DNA from: Pyrenula massariospora
Taxonomy: Eukaryota; Ascomycota; Eurotiomycetes; Pyrenulales; Pyrenulaceae
NCBI GenBank assembly: GCA_021030905.1
Contig: JAGFMI010000018.1
Coordinates: 620,001 to 684,000, forward strand
DNA: 64,000 bases
Reading direction: 5' to 3'
The notes under the pieces were generated by a model that was given only the letters and a program-made list of their open reading frames with translations, made no database searches and was not told the origin of the DNA. The translations under genes were made by a program, and so were the position numbers. Within the stretch, counting starts at the first letter, position 1. Each line of letters starts with the position of its first letter. Shown piece by piece: positions 1 through 11,099 of the stretch.

Positions 1-44
1 AATGCCGCTTTTTTCCCAATCTCAATCGAACAACCATGTATGCA

Positions 45-2827
45 TCATCGCGCATCTTCGCCCACCTCGTCCCGGCGCTTCTTGTCAACCGGCACCGGAT
101 TATCAACCTTCAACCACTCCCCATTAAACGCATTGACAATCCAATTCGACAATTCTACATCACCCATTAGCAAAACCCCTCCCAAACCAGCCACCAGGGT
201 CAGAACCTACTGTCATACACAATCCGATTCGCATTGTGAAAATAAATACTATGATCCGAATCCGGATAAACATGCACATCATAATTCTCCACCCCCGCCA
301 GATCCAATTTATCCAGCAACGTGAGCGTGTTCTGAAAATGCACATTATCATCCCCGCTCCCATGCTGGACCAGAAACCGCACATTCCGCCCCAGCGCCGC
401 CATGTCCGTGATCGCCGTCTCCTCGTACCCCGCCCCGTTGTGCTGCGGCGTGTGCATGTACCGCTCCGTGTACACCGAGTCGTAGAACCGCCAGTCCGTG
501 ACCGGCGCGACCGCCATGCCGTATTTGAACGTCTCCCCGGCATCCGTCTCGAGGACCTTCAGCGTCATGAAGCCGCCGTAGCTCCAGCCCCAGATGGCGA
601 TGCGGTCGGGGTCGACGTACGGCAGCGAGGCCCAGATCTTGGCCGCGGCGATCTGGTCGTGGGCCTCGTATTTGCCGAGCCGGCCGCGCACGATGCAGCG
701 GGCTTCGCGGCCGATGAAGCCGGAGCCTCGGCCGTCGACGGTGACGACGATGTAGCCGAGATTGGCGGCGAGGTAGGATTGGAAGTCGACGGTGAACTTG
801 CGGTTGACCATTTGTGAGCCGGGGCCGTTGTAGAGCCAGAATATGACGGGGTACTTTTTCTTCGGGTTAAACCGTGGTGGACGGCGTTCGACAGCTTGCA
901 GCGTGTAGTTATCGATATCCAGGGTTTGATATATTTCGATAGGCATCTCGTGGCTTGAAGCCATTTTTGCGAGGTTCTGGTTTTCTTCAACTGTCCATTC
1001 ATAACTCTCGGTATTGCTAGCAGTGCTAACAACCTTTTGGTAGGGAATACTTGGGCCTTGATAGTTTATCAGAGCATATCCGGAGCCTTTGGAGAATGAG
1101 ACGTCGAAGAATCCAGGTTTGCTGGTATCAGTCAAAGGTTTGAGATCGAATCCGTCAAGCTTAACACTGTATACATGTCTCTGCGTCGGCGCCTCCTTCG
1201 TTGCAACAAAGTAGACTAAGTTGTTTTTCAGATCCACTGATGAAGGTGCCTCAACAACTTCCCAATCTCCCGAAGTGAGCATGATAGGCTCCGAGTTGTC
1301 CAACGGAGTAAAGTAGGCCAAATGGTCGTAGTTGTTGTGGATTATCGTGTCAATGTAACCATCTTCGCCTCGACCGTTGTCTGGGTCTGCTGGAATGAAA
1401 GCTGTGGTCTGTGATGGCTCCACCCATCCGCCGTCAAGTCCAGCGACGTCTTGTGTTCTAACAACCTTGCCAGATCTCGAAGACACGTCAATGAGCACCA
1501 ATCGAGTCGTGTCGCTTTCTCTATTTGTCTCCCTCACCATCACCTTGGAAGAGGAAGTCCAGAAGATTTCAATGATCAATCGGTCATCGTCAGGGAACCC
1601 TCCAGCAATGTCCACAGAAAATGTCTCGTCTTTGTCGACGTCGTAGAACTGAAGATCAACTGTAGGATTCGGAGCGCCAGCTTTGGGGTATTTGAGTTTC
1701 CCAATTTCAGGATAATCTTCCTCACCAGGGACAGGCGTATTCCCACTGGGCCTCGAAACGAAATACTCTATAGGATACTCTGGCACTGCGGATTCATTGG
1801 TTCTTAGGTAAGCAACGTATTTTCCATTCCTCGACCACCATGTTGCGAAATTCGCCTGGAAAACTTCCTCCTCGTATACCCAATCAGGAATGCCATAGAA
1901 CAATTGGGTTCCGCCATCTGAAGTGATGGTCGAAACTTCACCCGACTTTATATGCCGGATGAACATGTTGTTTGCCTTCGTAAAAACAATGGCATCCGAG
2001 GTGGGTGCCCACGTAGCAAGCTGTACCCTACCCGTAGGATCTGTCGCATCAAGGGGCTCTGCTCGCTGCGTCGCGACGTCGAAAATCCAGTAGATGCCAG
2101 TATATGAATGCCTCCAATTCTTTTCTTCATCTGACATAACCAATACTTTACTAAGATCCGTACTCGGCCATACTCTGCCAGGGTATATACGCTGTCCATT
2201 GACTTCAAACGAGTTCTCTTTGATCAAAATTGAACTTTCTAGCGCATTGGAATCTGCCGTTCGGCTTCGAACATCCTCTACGACTAGGAAATCTTTACCA
2301 GGCGTGTTATCTTTTTCGAGTAGCAGTCCGTCTTGTCCATTAGCTCCCGCAATCCATGACAACTCGTGAGTTCGTGCTCCCCATTGACCTGAGAGAACTT
2401 GATCCAGCGTTATCTTCTTTCCAGACGCTTTAGACTCCGTCGCATCGTGTTGATAAGGCGACTCGGATGGTGTTCTTGAACGCTGAACAAGCAGAAGTAC
2501 TAAGCTGCAGCTCCAACCTCCCAAAGCTAAGAGGGCCACGATCCATAATATTCTTCGAGTCCGTCGCTCCACAGGCCGGGCTGCTGGAGTTATATAACTC
2601 GGTGTTTCGAGGTAATCTTCGTCGTCTCGATACTCTAACGGATATGTGGGCTTGTGAGGTTTCAAGGGAACGTTTGGAGCGGCTGGATAGCCTATTCCCT
2701 CAAGAACAAGTGAGGTCGTCGAGGCTGAGGATATGCTATCGTGCGAATTGCGCGTAAGGGTGACGGAAGAATCTTCTCTTGTCAATGGCTCCACCTCTTC
2801 TGCACTGACAGCCTTCTCCTTCCGCAT
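45..2827 (-). CDS. dapB: Dipeptidyl aminopeptidase B, type II membrane serine protease
   Basis: S9B prolyl oligopeptidase family (DPP IV/Ste13/Dap2), which removes N-terminal X-Pro or X-Ala dipeptides in the vacuole or late Golgi. Visible parts, N to C: an acidic Ser/Thr-rich cytosolic tail, one membrane anchor ([13 protein letters not shown]) near residues 95-115, a long beta-propeller region, and a C-terminal hydrolase domain with nucleophile Ser in GWSYGGF, Asp in GSGDDNVHF and His in [10 protein letters not shown]. The first in-frame ATG is at 2827; upstream only a TTG is in frame. A 56-nt intron at 155-210 sits just after the catalytic His. Splicing (211-2827 to 45-154) replaces a premature stop with the family's usual tail ([13 protein letters not shown]) and a lysine/arginine-rich end. 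Length, about 890 aa, is normal. Confidence 0.93.
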
Positions 2828-3309
2828 GGCCTCCCTTGCGTTGAAGGGAAACAAGCGGCCTATCTGTCAACAAGTTCCTCTCTGCGCAACATTCCAGTGG
2901 TTCGGACAAGGCTCTGAGTCTCCTGACTATGGGCTAAAGGGCCGAGACACTTCGGGGTAGATATTGTTCTTCTGTCGAGCGTGGTGCGAGCCACGATTGA
3001 TCTTAACTGATCATCGTTGACGAAGCCCGAGGTCGGGTTCGGGGGCCGGGCCGGCATCTGTCCTTTCCCGAAGCAGAAAGCCGTTGTTCGTCCCCAGCCG
3101 ATCGGCCTTTCCGATCCATCCGAACGGAACCAGATAGACAAGCATTCCGAAAGACGATGCTCCGAAAGACTGTTCAATGGCAGGCATGAGTGTTGTCGAA
3201 TACGCGATCAATCCATGAAACGTGATTCTTGACAGACCAAGTTACTGGCAGCTACTGTTCCAAAGTCTTCGATCCGCGCGCCACGCGGTTTCTGCGCGTC
3301 TCTTCTACT
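2828..3309. other. Intergenic, dapB promoter and 3' flank of the SDR gene
   Basis: About 480 bp between the dapB start and the stop of the next minus-strand gene. It should hold the dapB promoter. I see no gene, repeat or clear motif; the open frames here lack coding character. Confidence 0.6.
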
Positions 3310-4278
3310 TCAAATAGGTACCATGAGAGGACTCATTGTGGATGCTCCACCGTCCACAACAATATTGGCACCTGTAATGTAGCTGCTGAAGCCGCTTGCC
3401 AAAAATCCAGCTACCCTGCCGACCTCGACCGGGGTTCCTGCCCTCTCCAACCCGATGCTTTCCTTCTGGGTTGCCTTGGACTGCAGAGTAGTTGGAGGGA
3501 GCTGGCCATTTGCCGTTTTGTTACTGATCACCTCTAGGTCAACCCCGACATCAATTTGCCCAGGAGAGATGCAATTGATTCTCACGCCAGAACCTTTCAA
3601 CGTTGCAACTCCCGCCCTGACGACACCCAGCGCCGCATGCGAGCTCATGGTAAAGCATGGGCCCCAACATCCGCCATACGTACTTGCGGTGCTGCTAACG
3701 ACGATTATGCTTCCATACTTTTGATCTTTCGGCGCCGCATTAGGATACTTGCCCTTGCTTGTTGTCTTCGCCATGGCCGGTGGCGCATATTTCAAAGCAA
3801 AGAATGGGGCCAGACTATTAGCTTCAAAGCACTTCTGCAAGTCGGCAGGTGTCGTAGCATCGATTGAGGCAGGACCCAGTAGGCCAGAGGAGCAAACCCA
3901 TACGTCCAAGCGGCCCCAGGTATTGAGTGCTTCATCGATCAAAGTCAGCGTATCCTGCTCGTTCGATATCGAATATGGGTAGTCAATGATTCTTGTGTTC
4001 GGATAGCTCTGAGAGATTTTGGCGACGAGAGAGGTAGGAGCGGTTGATTGTACGTATGTGTTCTGACTACAGGCGTAGATGCAAGCAGCCCCGTGTGCTA
4101 GCAAGCAGCAGTCAGCTTAAGAGCGACGACCGTCAGTAGTTTACCAAGGAGTCTGACCGGCAAGCTCTACTGCTATAGCTTGTCCGATTGGCTTGTCAAC
4201 ACCTGTCACGACACATACGAAACCGTATAGCTTTCCGTCAGAGCGGTATGGGGAAAAGTATTCAGATTCGGGCTCCAT
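3310..4278 (-). CDS. Short-chain dehydrogenase/reductase-like protein with degenerate active site
   Basis: Two exons, 4158-4278 and 3310-4097, joined over a 60-nt intron with a GTCAGA donor; product about 302 aa. The Rossmann start (VVTGVDKPIGQ) and the SDR C-terminal signature (RINCISPGQIDVG, then ITGANIVVDGGAS) place it among classical SDRs of the 3-oxoacyl-reductase type. Three usual motifs are altered. NNAG reads CSSG near residue 110. The YxxxK pair reads FTMSS near residue 189, so both catalytic Tyr and Lys are absent. Ser in VVSSTAS is kept. It could be a non-catalytic paralogue or use a different mechanism; substrate unknown. The start was chosen at MEPESE, 28 residues before the glycine motif. 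Confidence 0.82.
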
Positions 4279-4785
4279 GGTGAGGGTCTCCGGGGTTAGG
4301 AATTTGCACTGAACGTATGGAGATGACAGAAATCGAAATTGGCGAAAGGACATAAGAAATTTCACATTTTACAGACCTGGCTAGACACTGTCTGCAGGGA
4401 GTCAAGCTCAAAAGTCTAGCAGCCACGGGACGAGAATTGGCCAATCACCACAGGACGAGGCAATAATGTCGACAACACAGACACGTAGAATTCGATGAAG
4501 CTATCATGGGTGCTCGATCGAGGGGTGACTGGTGCTGAAGCTTTTCCGAGGGGATCGCAGTCCCTTATCACGGTCCGGGTTGCTTATCAGCCACACGAGG
4601 ATTCCCCGCCGTTACAGCTTTCAACCGAGATTGACCAGGCTTGAAAATACTAGATAAGGCAATACTTCGTGCAACGCAAAGAATTACGCCGCTTTTCGGG
4701 CTAATGCGTAAAATCATATACAGCTATGCTATTTACATAAATACAAGCTTCGAAAGCGCGGCTTGGCGAAATTCTGGCAAATCCT
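4279..4785. other. Intergenic between SDR-like gene and sdh1
   Basis: About 500 bp holding the promoter of the SDR-like gene and the 3' flank of sdh1. No gene or repeat recognised. Confidence 0.6.
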
Positions 4786-6766
4786 CTAGTAGGTCCTCTT
4801 GAACGGAGGAATCGCCTTGCACTCGTTCTCGTCCAGCGTGTGGCCCACAACGCCTCTGTAGGTTAGATCGACCTTGCCTTGAGGCTGCTTTTGGTAGGTA
4901 AGACTGTGTTTCATCCAGTTCTTGTCATCTCTCTCAGGGAAGTCCTCGCGTGCGTGTGCGCCGCGAGACTCCTTTCGGTTGGCAGCAGCTGTAGCAGTTT
5001 GAGTCCTGTGCAAAATTAGTGTCTCCCGACAAGGAACAAGACGCATCTTGTACTTACGCGCAAGTCAGCAGGTTTCTCAACTCCATTGTCTCGACAAGGT
5101 CGGAGTTCCAGATCATGCTTCGATCCTTGGTCCCAACGTCGGCAAACATTTGGTCAACCTCGTTGATCTTTGCGACCCCTTCATCCAGGCTCTCCTGCGT
5201 TCGGAAGACACTAACGTCGGTCTGCATCACCTTTTGCATAGCACTGCGGATATCGTGTGTGCTCTTTGAACCATCGGCTGTCCGTATCTTATCTAACATA
5301 TTTATTGATTCCGCCCCAGCATCGGCGCTAATTTCTTTGTGTGGCGTATTTGGTTCGAAATTTTCTCGAACAGTGTGAGAGACGGCACGACCGAATACAA
5401 TCAAATCCAGCAGGGAATTTGCTCCAAGTCGGTTGGCCCCGTGAACTGACACACAAGCGGCTTCGCCACAAGCAAAGAGGCCAGGGACGACTTTGTCGTT
5501 GCCAGCCTCGTCTTGAGTAATGACTTCACCGGTGTATTTAGTAGGAATGCCGCCCATATTGTAGTGCACGGTTGGCAACACAGGAATTGGCTGCTTCCGA
5601 ACATCAACACCAGCAAAGATTGATGCAGTCTCTGAAATGCCTGGAAGACGCTCATGTAAGACCTCAGGCGGTAGGTGACTGAGCTGAAGGTAGATATGGT
5701 CTCGGTCTGGTCCGACGCCCCGCCCTTCTCGAATCTCCATTGTCATTGACCGTGAAACAACGTCGCGAGAGGCTAGATCCTTGGCAGTTGGCGCATATCT
5801 TTCCATAAATCTCTCGCCTTCGGAATTCAGCAAATACCCACCTTCCCCCCGGGAGCCTTCTGTTATCAAGCAGCCGGCTCCGTAGATTCCTGTTGGGTGG
5901 AATTGAACAAACTCAAGATCTTGATTTGGCAGCCCAGCTCGAGCCACCATGGCCATGCCATCACCTGTGCAGGTATGAGCAGATGTGCAGCTGAAGTATG
6001 CACGGCCATAACCGCCGGTAGCCAGAACCGTGTTGTGGGCTCGGAACCGATGAAGTGTCCCGTCTTCTTGGTTGTACGCAATGACACCCTTGCATTCACC
6101 ATCCTCCATTAAAAGATCCAAAGCAAAGTATTCGATGAAGTAGTTAGTGTTATGGGCCAACGACTGGCCGTAAAGGGTGTGAAGTAAGGCGTGCCCGGTC
6201 CGGTCTGCAGCAGCGCAGCATCGATATGCCTGGCCATCTTTGCCATAATTGCGCGATTGTCCTCCGAATGCCCGCTGATAGATCTTTCCATCCTCTGTAC
6301 GAGAGAAAGGACACCCATATCCCTCTAATTCGATCACTGATTGTGGTGCTTCTCGCGTCATGTAGTGTATTGCATCTTGGTCACCCAACCAGTCCGACCC
6401 TTTCACGGTATCGTACATATGCCATCTCCAATCATCTTGATGCATATTTCCAAGAGCAGCATTAATGCCTCCCTGAGCAGCTACGGTGTGGCTTCTTGTA
6501 GGAAAGAGCTTCGATACGCAGGCAGTATTAAACCCAGCCTCGGCCAGGCCGAAGGCTGCTCGCAGGCCAGAGCCACCAGCACCAACGACGACAGCATCGT
6601 ACTCGTGATCAACGACAGGGTATTTGTGCGAGACAAAAGGCGAGGCTTCCTTTGCCCGCAAAGGTTGATTGGCGACTATCCGGGAGACCGGCCGCGTGGT
6701 AGAAAATCGTCTGCATCTAGGAGTCGAAGCAAGACTCCGCAGTCGACTGGCATTCATTTTGACCAT
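4786..6766 (-). CDS. sdh1: Succinate dehydrogenase flavoprotein subunit, mitochondrial
   Basis: Catalytic subunit of complex II; it oxidises succinate to fumarate through covalently bound FAD and passes electrons to the iron-sulphur subunit at the mitochondrial inner membrane. Exons 5058-6766 and 4786-5005 are joined over a 52-nt intron with a GTAAGT donor. The first 40 or so residues are rich in Arg and Ser, a typical import presequence. Then come the FAD dinucleotide fold ([15 protein letters not shown]), the His that binds FAD in [14 protein letters not shown], the substrate region ([10 protein letters not shown]), and a conserved C-terminus ending PPFKRTY. About 643 aa after splicing, as expected. 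An inverted-repeat element lies 247-346 bp upstream of the ATG. Confidence 0.97.
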
Positions 6767-7355
6767 GGTAGACTGCGGAGGAGGGAAGGCAAAATGAAGT
6801 ATAACCAGGAGAAAGAGACGTATGAGGCTTCAAAGTTCATGATGAGTGGCACGTCTGCTATCAAAATGCACTAACGATTGACTTGCCGAGATTCCTGGAA
6901 TTGCCGAGGCCAACCAATCACGGTCAGCAAGATGTCATCCATCGTTCAGATATTCCAGTACCGAAGATGATATTTAGTCAACAGTCCAGATGAGACCTGT
7001 TAAGCGGCACAATCGAGGCTGAGTGTCAGAAGCCGTGGTGCATCTAACGTAGGCTGGGCGGGCGCCAATGCTAACAATCAGATGCGCCACGACTTCTGAC
7101 ACCCAACCTCGAGTGAGCAAGGAGGACAAATTGTCTGTATCAAGGCTTTACACAGAAACGTCTCCTTGTCAATTCACTCTGAGTAGTTCGCGTAAATCTT
7201 GGGATTAGAGGGTAAGAAGCTTAGGGAGCATTTCTATCTAAACCTCTGAACGCTTCGAGGGCAAGAAACGCCAGCAGACGCAAATTGATACTATACAGGC
7301 ACAAGCAGAACCCCGAGTCTCGACTAGCAGGAAACGATAATTGCCCTTTGCCGGC
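6767..7355. promoter_or_regulatory. sdh1 upstream region, carrying inverted-repeat element copy A
   Basis: 589 bp between the sdh1 start and the rpt1 stop. It must hold the sdh1 promoter and the rpt1 3' flank. The only recognisable feature is the 100-bp element at 7013-7112. Confidence 0.6.
7013..7112 (-). repeat. MITE-like inverted-repeat element, copy A
   Basis: 100 bp bounded by TCGAGG and CCTCGA. About 35 bp at each end are near-perfect inverted repeats containing TGTCAGAAGYCGTGGYGCATCT, written here with Y at variable sites. The asymmetric centre of about 30 bp matches copies B, C and D on the opposite strand, so this copy is inverted relative to them. No coding capacity, and no convincing target-site duplication. 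Confidence 0.85.
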
Positions 7356-8773
7356 TTAATTATATTGCATATACGTGGCGGTCGAGTTGAATTTCAGGTT
7401 GCCCTTAATAACTTTGTCGACTGCTGCAAGGAAGTCCTTCTCTGTTGCAACCTTTCGTCTCGCTCGAATTGCAAACATACCGGCCTCTGTAGCTACGCTT
7501 CGAAGCTCGGCTCCGGTGGCGTTCGGGCAAAGACGCGATATGAGTTCCCACCTAATATCGCGCTCCACCGACATGCTCTTGGCGTGAATGCGGAGGATAT
7601 TCGCTCTGCCATCTAAGTCTGGTAAGGAGAACTCGATCTTTCGGTCTATCCGCCCGGGTCTCATAAGGGCTGGGTCGAGCGTGGACGGCCGATTTGTCGC
7701 AAACATGACCTTGATATTCCCTCTCGAATCAAAACCATCGAGTTGCGTAATAAGCTCCAGCATGGTTCTTTGTACCTCATTATCGCCGCCGGCACCGTCA
7801 TCGAACCGAGCACCACCAATAGCATCGATCTCATCGAAGAAGATGATACACGCTTTCTTAGTCCGGGCCATCTCAAATAGCTCACGGACCATCCTCGCGC
7901 CTTCTCCGACATATTTCTGCACTAATTCGCTCCCAATGACTCTGATGAATGTAGCGTCTGTTCGATTTGCAACTGCTCTAGCGCAAAGTGTCTTGCCTGT
8001 CCCAGGAGGTCCGTAAAGTAAAGCTCCTTTCGGTGGGTCGATCCCAAGATTGACAAATCTCTCTGGAGAAAGCAAAGGCATCTCGACAACTTCTCGTAGC
8101 TTTTCGATCTGCTCTTTACAGCCTCCAACATCTCCATAAGTAACATCTGGCTTATCTTCAACTGTCATCATTGTAACACTCGGATCGATCTTTGGTGGTA
8201 AGGGGAGCAGGATTTGATATTTATTCCGGTCCACCCCTACTCTCATTCCCTCTTCAATGTCCGTTGGGCTGACACGTTCCCCAAGATTGACAACAAATTT
8301 GGCGATCTGCTTGACGTTTATCACGTATTTGCTCTTTTCCGAGTCTTTCTCATCTTGTATGATTTTGGTGCATCGAGCGACCTGTAACGGTTGCTCCTCT
8401 GACATGCGTTGACGGTCTGCCGCGACATCCCATAGATGCGGTGGAGCAAGCCCTGTGTCGGATTCCTTCCTCACAGTCAGTGGAAGATATCAAGATTGAA
8501 CAACAATGCAACAAACTTTGACTCCAATCTTCTCATTCACGCTCTGTTGCTTCTCCTTAATCTCCTTCTCGAGTCGCTTTAGGGCAGCAGCATATGGTGC
8601 TGCGCCGTAGGTCTTGAGAACTTGAATATCCCTACAGGAGTCAATTCTGAGATGTTTGTCGGTTGTAAGAGAACTTACTCATCTGTCAATGGAGTGATCT
8701 TCTTCTCAGGCTCCTCATCATCTGCGAAATTTTTCTTGTACTTCTCCCAGCTCGATCCAGTAGCACTAGGCAT
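7356..8773 (-). CDS. rpt1: 26S proteasome regulatory ATPase subunit Rpt1
   Basis: AAA ATPase of the 19S base, which unfolds ubiquitinated substrates and feeds them to the 20S core. Three exons: 8679-8773, 8517-8631 and 7356-8465, with introns of 47 and 51 nt; 439 aa. The N-terminus has a coiled coil ([16 protein letters not shown]), then [15 protein letters not shown], an OB domain, Walker A GPPGTGKT, the pore loop QKYVGEGAR, Walker B IIFFDEID and the arginine-finger region RPGRIDRK. The C-terminus YMQYN is that of Rpt1, not an HbYX tail. The ATG at 8773 gives the normal length; the obvious long open frame starts only in exon 3. It is divergent from cct4, with 398 bp between the two starts. 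Confidence 0.96.
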
Positions 8774-9171
8774 GACGGAAAATGTGACCTAGATGACAAC
8801 CGGAATAAAAGGGCAGCGGGTACAGCAGCAAAAAGAAGCACTGGGGTTTGACAGATGTATCACGGGACGAAGTTTCAAGAAACCAGAAGAGAATTAAGTA
8901 GTTGCTGAGTTTTCGGAGGTGCGTAATCAAGTTGACCTGTTGATGATGGCAAGGATTAATGATAGCTTCGCCGATGAGGCGAGGCTGCTCCTCCGCACTA
9001 GCGCGGAATTTCTTAAGTTGTAAGGCTGCCGAACATTTTCGAAGTCACTAAATCACCCAAGCGCCTCCGACCTAAATAAACCACCCTTTCTCTTTGTCGG
9101 ACCTCTAACTTTGAGGCTCTAAATTGTACCTATACCCGTGCTTGAGGTTCTTTACTGACAATTTGCCTGCT
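8774..9171. promoter_or_regulatory. Shared divergent promoter of rpt1 and cct4
   Basis: 398 bp separate the two divergent start codons, so the promoters must overlap or abut. I see pyrimidine-rich stretches close to the cct4 start but no exact match to the yeast Rpn4 site or a canonical heat-shock element. Confidence 0.6.
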
Positions 9172-10881
9172 ATGGCAGCGGGAAGTCAAGGCAATGGAGG
9201 CAATTCTGCCTTTAAGGTGCGTATACTTTTCGAAAACTTCTGAGGTCCGCCTAGGCCACTGACCGTTTCTAGGACAAGGAAAAGCCTATGGCTGTTCGAA
9301 ATGGCAACATCGTAGCAGCTAGAGGTACTTACTCCCTTATGTTTGTACAAAGCCTCGTTAATATGTGCGTTAGCTGTTGCCGACGCAATTCGAACGTCTT
9401 TAGGCCCGAGAGGAATGGACAAGATGATACAGACGGGGAAGGGGGAGACTATCATAACCAACGACGGCAACACCATGCTAAAGGATATGAGTGTTATGCA
9501 TCCTGCAGCAAAGATGCTAGTGGATTTAGCTGCAGCTCAAGATGTGGAGGCAGGGGACGGAACTACTTCTGTGGTTGTCATTGCAGGAAGCTTACTAGGA
9601 GCTGCTGAAAGGCTTCTTGCGAAGGGTTTACATCCTACAGTCATATCTGAGTCTTTCCAGCGCGCAGCGGCTGCAGCAGTAAAGACCCTCCATGGCATGT
9701 CTCAGCCAATCTCTCTCTCAGACCGAGCAACTCTACTACAAGCCGCTTCTACCTCGCTTTCCTCAAAGATCGTTTCACAATACTCAAGTCTTCTAGGTCC
9801 AATCGCAGTCGACTCTGTACTAAAGACCATTGACTCAAAGACTGCTGATAACGTGGACTTAAGGAACATTAGAATTATCAAGAAGGTCGGAGGTACAATC
9901 GAGGACTCTGAGCTAGTAGACGGGCTAGTTCTCAATCAACCAGTGATTAAAAGCAGTGGTGGACCGACCAGAATAGAAAAGGCTCGGATAGGGCTCATAC
10001 AATTTCAACTGAGTCCCCCTAAACCCGACATGGAGAACCAAATTGTGGTGAACGACTATAGACAGATGGACAAAATCCTAAAAGAAGAACGTACTTATCT
10101 CCTCAACATGGTAAAGAAAATCCAAAAAGCAAAGTGCAACGTTCTTTTGATTCAGAAATCAATCTTGCGGGACGCTGTCAACGATCTTTCATTGCATTTC
10201 CTTTCTCGTCTCAAAATCATGGCCATCAAGGACATTGAGCGCGATGAGGTTGAGTTCTTGTGCAAGAGCATTGGCTGCAAGCCAATTGCCAATATTGACT
10301 CATTCTCGGAGGATAAGCTTGGCAGTGCCGACCTCATAGAAGAAGTTCAGTCCTCTGGAGCGCGCTATGTCAGAGTCACAGGGATACGATCGGCCTCGCC
10401 GACGAACCAAACAGTATCCGTCATCGCCCGAGGCGCAAACTCGCTCATTCTTGACGAGGCTGAGCGATCCCTTCATGATGCGCTCTGCGTGATCCGGTGC
10501 CTTGTAAAGAAGAAGGCACTCATTGCCGGTGGTGGCGCTCCGGAAATAGAAATCGCTCAATCATTGTCTAAACAGGCGCAGACTCTTACCGGCACGGAAG
10601 CGATCTGTTGGAAAGCATTTGCAGATGCAATGGAGGTGATACCCACGACGTTGGCGGAGAATGCTGGGCTGAATAGTATCAAGGTTGTGACAGACTTGCG
10701 GTCGCGCCATGAGTTCGGAGAGAAGAACGCTGGCGTGAGTATAAGGAGCGGAGGAGTGAAAACGAATATTGCGGATGAAAAGGTGCTTCAGCCCTTGCTT
10801 GTCAGCACGAGCGCTGTTGAGCTGGCTGCCGAAACGGTAAAGCTGTTACTGAGGATAGACGATCTTTGCCTTTCAAGGTAG
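9172..10881 (+). CDS. cct4: T-complex protein 1 subunit delta (CCT4), cytosolic chaperonin
   Basis: One of eight subunits of the TRiC/CCT ring that folds actin, tubulin and other cytosolic proteins. Exons 9172-9216, 9273-9324 and 9374-10881, with introns of 56 and 49 nt; 534 aa. Diagnostic parts: [17 protein letters not shown], the ATPase motif [18 protein letters not shown] (delta subunit), and [17 protein letters not shown] near the end. The ATG at 9172 is the first in frame and gives the usual short polar N-terminus ([10 protein letters not shown]). The neighbouring divergent rpt1 gene also belongs to protein quality control. Confidence 0.96.
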
Positions 10882-11099
10882 AAGCACAAGGTCAAAATAC
10901 TGGTTATGTGACTTCAAGATGAGGGATGTCTTTATCGTTCCCAATACCCGCCGCTTGTGATTGTAGAAACCATGAGGCTTGTCGATTAGTTCAACCATCA
11001 TCTCCTTTAAAAAATGTTGAACTTATCAAGGTGCAGTAGAAGCCCATGGGATTGTTTCCGAATGATAAAGCGCGCATAAAGCGAGAATTTCTATGTCAC

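Noticed and set aside
236-817. 193-codon plus-strand frame
   Set aside because: Antisense to the conserved catalytic end of dapB; Arg/Pro-rich composition typical of a shadow frame.
2860-3211. Overlapping minus-strand frames upstream of dapB
   Set aside because: Lie in the promoter region, with no domain or consistent splice sites.
8774-9171. Rpn4-type proteasome control site in the rpt1/cct4 promoter
   Set aside because: Only a loose resemblance (GATGGCAAGG); not the yeast consensus.
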